NCBI GenBank assembly: GCA_900659855.1
Contig: CAACVI010000006.1
Coordinates: 1-64,000, forward strand
Direction: 5' to 3'
Length of the DNA: 64,000 bases
Source of the DNA: Candidatus Desulfarcum epimagneticum
Lineage (GTDB): Bacteria; Desulfobacterota; Desulfobacteria; Desulfobacterales; CR-1
How positions within the stretch are numbered: the first letter of the stretch is position 1; each line of letters begins with the position of its first letter. A program made the position numbers and the translations under genes. Positions 19,262 through 26,275 of the stretch are shown here, one piece after another. Below the pieces are notes generated by a model. The model was not told the DNA's origin. It did not search any database and saw nothing but the letters and a program-made list of their open reading frames with translations.

Positions 19262-20871
19262 AAAAAATGAGGATCGTTTTTTTTGCGTTTTGCCTGTGCT
19301 TTTGCCTGAGACCGGTCTTCGCCGCGCCGGAAGGGACTTCCTGGTTTGAGGGCCTGGAGGCGTCGGGTTTTGTGTTTAAAGGAAATTCGGTTTTTTCAGA
19401 CCCCACCCTGCTTGAAGTCGCGGCGCCCTGGAAAGGCCGCAAAATCTCCCCCGGCATGCTGGAGGATTTAAGACAGGCCCTGACCCGTTATTACACGGAC
19501 CGGGGACACATCAACTCCGGGGCGCTCATCGCCGGGGTGAATCCCGAAAACGGGACGGTGTCCGTGACGCTGGTGGAGGGAAAAATCGTGAAAACCACGG
19601 TGGCCGGAAACAAAAGGCTAAAGGAGCGATACATCCTCAGCCGCCTGAATTCGGCCATCGGGAAAAAAACGCCCTTCAACATCCACGCGCTAAACCAGCG
19701 TCTTCAGCTCATTAAACGGGACCCCCGGATCAAGGGAATTCACGCGGCGGTGTCGCCGGGCCTCATCCCGGGAGAGGCCAAAGTGGACGTCAAGGTCAGC
19801 GAGGCGACGCCCTGGAAGGCGTCCATGAAGTTTAACAATCATGGCTCTCCGGCCGTGGGATCGTCCAAAGGGGAGATATCCCTGGGGCATCGGAATGTGA
19901 CCGGGTGGGGAGACGCCCTGGGGGTCTCTTTCAAACGGACCAAGGGATTCAACGGGTATTCGGTCCGGTATTCGGTCCCTTTGACCCGCCGGGAGACCAC
20001 GCTGTCGCTGTCTTATGGCAAATCGGCGGTGGTTCTGGTGTCCACGCCCTTTGAGGAGCTGGACATCGAAAGCCGGGCGGAGATCATGGGCGCGGTCCTT
20101 CGGCGCCCCCTTCACAGGTCCATGAGCCGGGAGACGGCCATGGGCGCGGGTTTGAAAAAGATTAATGCCAAAACCTACATCCTGGGACAACCGTTTTCCT
20201 TCGTCTCCCATCCCGGGGACTCGGAGTTCGACGTGACGGTTTTGAGTTTTTTTCATGAATTTGTGGAGACGAGCCTGACTTCCGTTCTTTTGCTCAAATC
20301 GGATTTGAGATTCGGGCTGGACTGGCTGGGGTCCACCGTTCACGACGACAGCGCCGTGAATTACGCCGACTCCCGGTATGTGTCATGGCTGGGCAAGCTC
20401 CAGTGGACCCGGAATTTTCGGTTTTTGAAAAGCGCGCTTTTTGTCAAGGCCCGGGCCCAGCTCTCCAATGATTCGCTGATGCCGGTGGGAAAATTCTCCG
20501 CCGGGGGCGCGGCCACGGTCCGGGGGTACCGGGAGGGGCTGATCTCGGGAGACAACGGGACCCTGGTCTCGGCGGAGTGGCGAATCCCGCTTTTTGAACT
20601 CAAAATTCCGGGAATCAGTCAAAGGAAAGGCGACGGCCGTCTGGAGCTGTGCCCCTTTTTTGACTACGCCAAAGCCTGGAACTGCTCAAGGCCGGACCCC
20701 GCCATGAAAGAGATTTTGAGCGTGGGCGCGGGGCTCAGGTGGATGATCAGCGAAAAGACCGGCGCCCGGATATACTGGGGAAAGGGGCTTAAAAAATTTG
20801 AGCCGACCAGCGAGTTCAACAACCTTCAGGACAATGGGGTGCATTTTGAGGCGGTGAGCCGAATTTTTTAA
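19258..20871 (+). CDS. TpsB-type outer-membrane transporter (FhaC/ShlB family)
   Basis: The frame opens at a TTG (19258) that overlaps the preceding TGA; the ATG at 19267 gives MRIVFFAFCLCFCLRPVFAA and is an equally good start. The first about 23 residues are a signal peptide. POTRA-type segments occupy about 40-185 (FVFKGNSVFSD; YYTDRGHINSGALI; VTLVEGKIVKTTVAGNKRL). From about 190 on it is a beta-barrel, with the conserved TVRGYREG loop motif near 420 and a C-terminal Phe typical of Omp85-superfamily barrels. It translocates TPS-domain proteins across the outer membrane. The adjacent TpsA-like protein is the obvious client; the TPS-CHAT fusion at 38.5 kb is a possible second client. Confidence 0.9.
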   Translation: MKKMRIVFFAFCLCFCLRPVFAAPEGTSWFEGLEASGFVFKGNSVFSDPTLLEVAAPWKGRKISPGMLEDLRQALTRYYTDRGHINSGALIAGVNPENGTVSVTLVEGKIVKTTVAGNKRLKERYILSRLNSAIGKKTPFNIHALNQRLQLIKRDPRIKGIHAAVSPGLIPGEAKVDVKVSEATPWKASMKFNNHGSPAVGSSKGEISLGHRNVTGWGDALGVSFKRTKGFNGYSVRYSVPLTRRETTLSLSYGKSAVVLVSTPFEELDIESRAEIMGAVLRRPLHRSMSRETAMGAGLKKINAKTYILGQPFSFVSHPGDSEFDVTVLSFFHEFVETSLTSVLLLKSDLRFGLDWLGSTVHDDSAVNYADSRYVSWLGKLQWTRNFRFLKSALFVKARAQLSNDSLMPVGKFSAGGAATVRGYREGLISGDNGTLVSAEWRIPLFELKIPGISQRKGDGRLELCPFFDYAKAWNCSRPDPAMKEILSVGAGLRWMISEKTGARIYWGKGLKKFEPTSEFNNLQDNGVHFEAVSRIF

Positions 20872-20899
20872 TAAACATGATTAAAGAAAGGAAGGAGCC

Positions 20900-22411
20900 A
20901 TGTTTAACTGGGAATCGATGAAAGGTTTGAAGGAAGGGTCCGGGGACCGACAGGCCGTGAAAAGTCTTCAGAATGCGCTGCATGAGCTGGGATTTGACGG
21001 GGAGCTGAACTGGAAAAAATACGGCGCCGACGGTTATTACGGACCCGCCGGCGTCGCCGCGGTCAAAGCATTCGCCGAAAAAAACGGGATCGAGGCCGAT
21101 GGGAGCGAGGTTTCGCCTGAAATCGCGGACGCGCTTTTTAAGCGTTTCGATGTTCTGGATGACTTGAGGCATCTTCAAAACGCCGTGGAGAGCGGCAAGA
21201 TCGAGGCGCTGTATCGCCGGGGCTCCGCGGCCGCCGCCGCCGTGGTGGCGCTCCAGACCCTTTTGAACGAGCTGGGGCTCGGACAGGAGCTGAACTGGTA
21301 TGAGAGCGGCGCCGACGGTTTTTACGGGGACAGGACGGCGGCGGCGGTGAGGGCCTTTTCCGAAAAGGAGGGAATGGAAGGGGACGGCGAGACATTGAGC
21401 CGGGAGATGGCGGAAAGGATCATTGAAAGACTGGCCGTTTATTACGGAAAAGATTGGGACAACGACGGCGGAACCGTCATTGAAACCACCGTGAAAACCC
21501 CGGCCGGGGAGCTGGCCGTCCGGGAGGCGGTGGAAAAGAAGCGGACCCGCCTTTATGTGGCAAACGAGGAAAAGGAGCTTCGCTTCACCCGGTTTAAGAA
21601 GGGCGTGTATTTTTTCGGGGAGAAAAAGCCCGCGGATTTCATCGCCCAAAACAGGGACCGCCTGTCTCAGCTTCCCGGTCTGACCGACTCGGCCATCAAC
21701 GTCATGATCGCGGTGGCGGAAAACGAGGGGAACATGGACTCCATCAACACCTGGGACAACTCGTTCATGACCTTCGGCATGTTCCAGTGGACCATCGGCG
21801 CGGGGGAAGGCCCGGGCGAGCTGCCGGCGCTTTTGAAAAAAATCAAAGACCATCATCCCGATCTTTTTGAAAAGTATTACGGCGCCCACGGTCTGGATAT
21901 CGTGGACACCGGCGAGGTCTCCGGCTACTTCACGCTGAACGGCAAAAAACTCGTCACCCAGGCCGACAAGGATATTTTAAGGGGAAACGAGTGGAGTTTT
22001 TATTTTTCCGTGTCCGGCCGGGACCCCGACATACGGGCCGCGCAGGTGAGCCACGCCGTGTCGCGCCTGGGGACCTTTTACCAGAAGAAATCCCAGGCCG
22101 TGAAGGGGAGTCTGATCTCCGATCTGGTGACATCGGAATACGGCGTGGGGCTGATTCTGGACAACCATGTCAACCGCCCGGGGTATGTGAAAAAATGCCT
22201 GGAGGCGGCCATGGACGAGACCGGTCTTTCCGGGCCTGAAAACTGGACCACGGACCAGGAGCGGACGCTGGTGGAATCCTATCTCAAGATACGCGAGACC
22301 TACGGAAAATATCCCATGACCGACGCCAAAAAACGGGCCGGGGTGACGAAAAAATACCTGGACGAGGGCGTGATCTCCGATGAGCGCGGGTCGTTTGAAT
22401 ATGTGGGTTGA
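20900..22411 (+). CDS. Peptidoglycan-binding, muramidase/transglycosylase-like protein
   Basis: Two peptidoglycan_binding_1-type repeats are visible at about 17-80 and 112-170, both with GADG-[YF]-YG and AVKAF or AVRAF. From about 260 a lysozyme-like segment follows: AVAENEGNMD near 272-281, with Glu274 and Glu276 as candidate catalytic residues, then NTWDNSFMTFGMFQW. This resembles goose-lysozyme or transglycosylase folds that cleave the glycan backbone. There is no signal peptide, as in phage and injection-system lysins that travel with a particle or need a holin. AAGGA stretches precede the ATG. Its place two genes after the eCIS tape measure fits a particle-associated hydrolase, but a stand-alone enzyme is possible. 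Confidence 0.68.
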   Translation: MFNWESMKGLKEGSGDRQAVKSLQNALHELGFDGELNWKKYGADGYYGPAGVAAVKAFAEKNGIEADGSEVSPEIADALFKRFDVLDDLRHLQNAVESGKIEALYRRGSAAAAAVVALQTLLNELGLGQELNWYESGADGFYGDRTAAAVRAFSEKEGMEGDGETLSREMAERIIERLAVYYGKDWDNDGGTVIETTVKTPAGELAVREAVEKKRTRLYVANEEKELRFTRFKKGVYFFGEKKPADFIAQNRDRLSQLPGLTDSAINVMIAVAENEGNMDSINTWDNSFMTFGMFQWTIGAGEGPGELPALLKKIKDHHPDLFEKYYGAHGLDIVDTGEVSGYFTLNGKKLVTQADKDILRGNEWSFYFSVSGRDPDIRAAQVSHAVSRLGTFYQKKSQAVKGSLISDLVTSEYGVGLILDNHVNRPGYVKKCLEAAMDETGLSGPENWTTDQERTLVESYLKIRETYGKYPMTDAKKRAGVTKKYLDEGVISDERGSFEYVG

Positions 22412-22468
22412 TTTGAGTTTATGGAAGTTTGTCGGGTTTATAGAGTTTGTTGAGTTTGGAGGAGACAT

Positions 22469-24445
22469 ATGAAGGCGGAACAAGAGATTTTAGACAGTTT
22501 CAAAAAATCAGACCATCTGGATGTCGGGGCCAGATTCTACAAGGCGGATCTGCATTTCCACACCCCGGCGTCCGAGGACGCCCGGGGACGCAACCGCTAC
22601 CATTTCAACCCCTATAAGATCGCCTATCCCAAGGATCGGGACGCCCCGGACTACCGGGAGCGGGTGGCGGAAATTCATGAGAAAATCCGCCTGGATTCGG
22701 CGGAGCTGGCGAAAAAAATCGTGGCGCGGTTTTTAGAGGTGGGCCTGTCGCTTGTGGCCGTCACCGATCACAACGGGATCGGGACCATCCGGACCGACGA
22801 CGAGTCCGAAAGCCGGCACATGGATCTGTCGGCGCCCACCTGGTACGAGATGATCGACGACCAGGCGCAAAAGGTCAACCATGCGGCGGGCAAAACCATC
22901 CTGACCATTCTGCCGGGGGTGGAGATCAGCACGACGGGGATGCATGTGCTGGCGATTTTTCCCCCGCAAAAGCCCCGGCGCCAGATTCATTTCATGATCT
23001 GCGATCTTTTGCATGAGGCCGGGTTTTCCCCGGACGAGTGGGGCAAAAACCCCGAGGTGGGAACCGCCAGCGTCTTTGACGTCATTGAGCTGATCACCCG
23101 AAAGGGGGGCCTTGCCATCCCGGCGCACATCGACGGCAGCGATCAGTCCATGCTCAAGCTCTTCAAGCTCACCAGCGGGGCCATGAAAGATGTGCTCAAA
23201 AGCCCGAATTTATCGGCGGTGGAGGTTGTGAACCCGCAAAAATTCATGCGAAAGGACCGGAAGCTCAAAAAATCCCTTCACAAATGGATCACAGGTCTTC
23301 GGGCCAAAGAGGGGCTTTATCCCTTCGCTTATTTCCAGGGCTCCGACGCCCACGACATTCCGTCCATCGCCAAGCGGCACACGTATGTGAAGATGACCGA
23401 GCCTTCTTTTTCGGGCCTTGAGACGGCCATTCGAATGCCGTCTTCCCGGGTCCGGGTGTCGGCCTTTCACCAGGGGGAGAGCCCGGGTTTTTTTCTGAGA
23501 AGCCTTCATTTGAACACCGATGATCACGGGCGGCGCGACATTCGTTTCAACCGGGGGCTCAACTGCGTCACCGGCAAAAAAGGCGCCGGGAAAGGCGGGA
23601 TTTTCGCCCTGATGAGACGGGTGTCAAGTCTGGAGAACTCGCCGGGCGCCCGGAGCGTGATTCTGATCGTGGACCAGGTGTCTGATTCCGGGACGTCCCA
23701 TTACGCGTTTTGCCAGTTCGGGAAAAAAACCGTTCCGGGGTTTTATGAGATCGACCCGGTGAAAGGCGCGGTGAAAAAGACGGACCGGGTCCGGGCCATT
23801 GAGCATGCCCGGGAGCTGGGGGTTTTGCCCAAATTTTTCAACGCCGCCAAAATCGGGGACCTGGTGTCCTCCCCGGATAAGATGAACGTGTTTTTGACCA
23901 AACATTTCGGGGCGCCGTCAAAACAAAACGCCGGGGCGTTCAACCAGCGTTTCGCCCTTCCGGGCTTTCTGGAAGAAAAGCCCGATCCCCTGCTTTGGAT
24001 CGAGGCGAAAAACGGGGTGTGGCGTCTGTTTGTGAACCGGGGATGGCGCAAAAAAAAGGAGGAGATGACGGCCTTTTTCGATCTGGGAGTCAGCCTAAAA
24101 AAAACTGCGGTCCTGTGCATGATTTTCATCATGGGGCGTTTCGGCCCGACCATCGTGAGCGCGCCGGAGGCGGATTTCGACAACCGCCACATCACGGATT
24201 TCCTGGTTCCGGTGATCAAATCGAACAAGGACCGTCAGCAGGGGATTCTGTTCACCAATAATCCCATCCTGGCGGTGAACACGGACCCGGACAACTATGT
24301 GATCCTGGATTCTTTGGGCGGGAAAGTCAAAAAGATCGAGTCGGGCTTCGCCATCGACGATCTGGACAACAAGGAGGCGCTGCTCGACATCGTGGAGGGC
24401 AGCGTGAAATCGATTAAGAGACGGATCTCGGTTTATGATCTGTAA
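22469..24445 (+). CDS. PHP-family phosphoesterase with degenerate P-loop ATPase segment
   Basis: The PHP metal-site motifs are all present: DLHFH (His29, His31), VTDHN (Asp100, His101), PGVEIS (Glu152), IPAHID (His220) and GSDAH (Asp293, His295). PHP domains hydrolyse phosphodiesters or phosphates with bound metals. After it, FNRGLNCVTGKKGAGKGG (about 360-377) sits where PHP-ATPase fusions of the TrlF type carry a Walker A motif, but the Ser/Thr after the P-loop Lys is Gly. The long coiled-coil arms of SMC-like relatives are not evident. GGAGGAG at 22458-22464 fixes the start. The protein is cytoplasmic, and its partner may be the small genes that follow. TrlF-like proteins occur in defence contexts, but no known defence system is recognisable here. 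Confidence 0.7.
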   Translation: MKAEQEILDSFKKSDHLDVGARFYKADLHFHTPASEDARGRNRYHFNPYKIAYPKDRDAPDYRERVAEIHEKIRLDSAELAKKIVARFLEVGLSLVAVTDHNGIGTIRTDDESESRHMDLSAPTWYEMIDDQAQKVNHAAGKTILTILPGVEISTTGMHVLAIFPPQKPRRQIHFMICDLLHEAGFSPDEWGKNPEVGTASVFDVIELITRKGGLAIPAHIDGSDQSMLKLFKLTSGAMKDVLKSPNLSAVEVVNPQKFMRKDRKLKKSLHKWITGLRAKEGLYPFAYFQGSDAHDIPSIAKRHTYVKMTEPSFSGLETAIRMPSSRVRVSAFHQGESPGFFLRSLHLNTDDHGRRDIRFNRGLNCVTGKKGAGKGGIFALMRRVSSLENSPGARSVILIVDQVSDSGTSHYAFCQFGKKTVPGFYEIDPVKGAVKKTDRVRAIEHARELGVLPKFFNAAKIGDLVSSPDKMNVFLTKHFGAPSKQNAGAFNQRFALPGFLEEKPDPLLWIEAKNGVWRLFVNRGWRKKKEEMTAFFDLGVSLKKTAVLCMIFIMGRFGPTIVSAPEADFDNRHITDFLVPVIKSNKDRQQGILFTNNPILAVNTDPDNYVILDSLGGKVKKIESGFAIDDLDNKEALLDIVEGSVKSIKRRISVYDL

Positions 24446-24461
24446 AAAAGGAGGAAAGTCA

Positions 24462-24905
24462 ATGAGAATAAAACGTTCGCTGAAACATGCCGCGCTGTTT
24501 TTTATGGCGGCGGCGCTTTTGTCGGGATGCGCGGCGCTGAAGTTCGGGAAGTTTCCGTCTTATTTTGACGAAAACACCTACCAGCGCCTGACCTTCGCCA
24601 AGGCCGACATTCTTTTTCTGTACGCGTCCTTCGGCGAGTCGGTTCTGGACATGGACGAGATTCGGTCGGCGCGGGTAAGCCTGGCGCGTCTGTACGAGTA
24701 TGAGAAGGGCAAGGGAAAGGCCAACGCGGCCACGGCCCGGCAGGTGGAGTTGATCCGCCAGGCGTTTGAGGACCATCTTCAAAACCGGATGGGCAAGGTG
24801 AAATGGGACGACTTCGATGTGGATGATTTTTCCGAAAACATCGGGCAGTATTTTGACATCGCCATTGAGACCGAGCGCTCCAAAAACAAAAAATGGAAGA
24901 AATAG
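24462..24905 (+). CDS. Small lipoprotein of unknown function
   Basis: An in-frame ATG exists at 24435, inside the end of the PHP gene, but AAGGAGG at 24448-24454 lies 7 bases before the ATG at 24462, which also gives a clean lipoprotein signal: basic MRIKRSLKH, a hydrophobic stretch, and the lipobox LSGC with Cys23. The mature part (about 125 residues) is helical and charged, with Arg/Lys at the end. No family is recognised. The acyl anchor places it in the periplasm on the inner or outer membrane. It sits between the PHP gene and the two-helix membrane protein and is probably co-transcribed with both. Confidence 0.75.
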   Translation: MRIKRSLKHAALFFMAAALLSGCAALKFGKFPSYFDENTYQRLTFAKADILFLYASFGESVLDMDEIRSARVSLARLYEYEKGKGKANAATARQVELIRQAFEDHLQNRMGKVKWDDFDVDDFSENIGQYFDIAIETERSKNKKWKK

Positions 24906-24929
24906 GTTAAAAGCGGGGAAAGAGAAGGG

Positions 24930-25469
24930 ATGGAGAGCAAAAGCATGAAAAAAGAAAATTCGCCCCCGGCAAAACCGGCGTCCGGGGGGCGGGACAGCCT
25001 GACGCTTCGGCTGGGCCTCTTACATGAGGAGCTGGACCGGTCCATCAAGAAATTTGAAGGCCGGCGGAAACGGAACGCCAAGATGGGGGTGGTGGTCAAA
25101 CTGCTGTCCCTGGGTCTGTCCGCCGTGGTCACGGTGCTCCTGGGCCTTGGCGGCGCCGACGCCGATTATCTCCTGTACGGGAGAGCGGCGCTGATTCTCT
25201 CGGCCATGACAGGCGTGGTCAGCGGCATTTCGGTGTTCTTTGATTTCAACGACCTGGCCCTGAAATACAAGGACACGGTGGATAAACTCGGGATCATTAA
25301 AATCAAGCTACGCTACCTGGAGACGGGCGGCAAAAATTCGCCCGCCGAAGCCGAGGAGGTGGATGCCCTTAAGGACGAGTACATCTCCACCTTAAAGGAG
25401 ACTTACGAATTTTTCCAGGCGGTCCGGAAGGATGAAAGCGACAGCACGGGAAAGGACACGGAAGAATAA
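24930..25469 (+). CDS. Two-helix membrane protein, SLATT/DUF4231-like
   Basis: 179 residues. A basic, helical N-terminal part is followed by two hydrophobic segments (about 53-72, VVVKLLSLGLSAVVTVLLGL, and about 83-105, ending SGISVFFDF). Next comes DLALKYKDTVDKLGIIKIKL, which resembles the post-membrane helix of SLATT-type proteins. SLATT proteins are predicted pore-forming effectors in several conflict systems. The resemblance is by pattern only. An alternative start, ATG 24945, has GGAG 9 bases upstream and is as plausible as 24930. There is no signal peptide. It lies between a lipoprotein and two small acidic or charged proteins, upstream of the exported CHAT protease. Confidence 0.6.
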   Translation: MESKSMKKENSPPAKPASGGRDSLTLRLGLLHEELDRSIKKFEGRRKRNAKMGVVVKLLSLGLSAVVTVLLGLGGADADYLLYGRAALILSAMTGVVSGISVFFDFNDLALKYKDTVDKLGIIKIKLRYLETGGKNSPAEAEEVDALKDEYISTLKETYEFFQAVRKDESDSTGKDTEE

Positions 25470-25501
25470 CGATTGGGCGATTCAGCGAAAGGAGAACGGA
25501 A

Positions 25502-25828
25502 ATGGGCGATTCATGGGTGGATTTTTTAGATGATCTGAAAGACGATCTGGCAAATGAGCTGAAAGACGAGTTGAAAGCGTTGTCGAAGGAGATGGCGGGT
25601 CAGTCCGGCATTTTAAACGATTATGGGGGAAAGCTCAAAAAATACACCGCCCGGCTGGCCGACGGGCGGATGTCAAAGGAGGATTTTGAGACCCGGATTC
25701 GGGATCTGACCCGAATGACCGAGATGCGGCTTTTAAAAGAGGAGGTTCAGGCCTCGGCCCGGGCCCAGGCCCTGGTGAACAAAACCACGGATTTTGTTCT
25801 GAACAAACTTCTGGCGGCCGTCTTGTAA
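25502..25828 (+). CDS. Small charged helical protein, unknown
   Basis: 108 residues, AAAGGAG at 25488-25494 seven bases before the ATG. It is rich in Asp, Glu, Lys and Leu with long predicted helices (FLDDLKDDLANELKDELKAL), and has no signal peptide, membrane segment or cysteine. No family is recognised. It is close to its neighbours (32 bases after the membrane protein, 15 before the next ATG), which suggests one transcript and possibly a cytoplasmic partner of the two-helix protein. Confidence 0.7.
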   Translation: MGDSWVDFLDDLKDDLANELKDELKALSKEMAGQSGILNDYGGKLKKYTARLADGRMSKEDFETRIRDLTRMTEMRLLKEEVQASARAQALVNKTTDFVLNKLLAAVL

Positions 25829-25843
25829 AGGGGAGGGGACACG

Positions 25844-26275
25844 ATGTTTGAAAAACTGTTGAAACTGGCCCAGATGGAAGAGGAAGAGAAAAAGGCCGCC
25901 GCGCCTGAGAAAAAGGATGAGGCGCCTGCGGCCGGGGATGAGACGGCGGAAGAAAAGACGGCGCCGGCGCCCGGGAACGGAAACGGCGCCAGGGGGCTGA
26001 AGGAGACCACGGAGGTCATCGAGGCCCTGACCATGGTGACGGTGTTTTTGACCAAACGGCTTAAGGACGGCATCGGGGCCGACGACGCCATGGCGCTGAT
26101 GGAAAAGCTCACCACCGATGAGGAATTCGTGAATGTGATCGCCCGGGCCGCCGACGGCATCTCCGAGATTCCGGCGGAGCTGTCCGACCTGGATTTTGAG
26201 GAGAGCCTGACTTTGGGCATACTGGGTTTGGGTTTTATCAAGGAAGTGGTGGGGGCCTTGAAGGAAGACGGATGA
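25844..26275 (+). CDS. Small acidic protein, unknown
   Basis: 143 residues. The first 50 are a Glu/Lys/Ala/Pro-rich linker (KAAAPEKKDEAPAAGDE) and the rest is helical with the repeated theme TKRLKDGIGADDAMALMEKL. No signal peptide. A G-rich ribosome site (GGGGAGGGG) lies just before the ATG. The stop overlaps the CHAT gene start as ATGA at 26272-26275, so its translation is likely coupled to that protease. No family is recognised; a chaperone or regulator of the CHAT protein is conceivable only from position. Confidence 0.7.
   Translation: MFEKLLKLAQMEEEEKKAAAPEKKDEAPAAGDETAEEKTAPAPGNGNGARGLKETTEVIEALTMVTVFLTKRLKDGIGADDAMALMEKLTTDEEFVNVIARAADGISEIPAELSDLDFEESLTLGILGLGFIKEVVGALKEDG

Noticed and set aside
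22412-22468. Run of GAGTTT / GGGTTTA units before the PHP gene
   Set aside because: Too short and degenerate to call a repeat element; the GGAGGAG at its end is simply the ribosome site.
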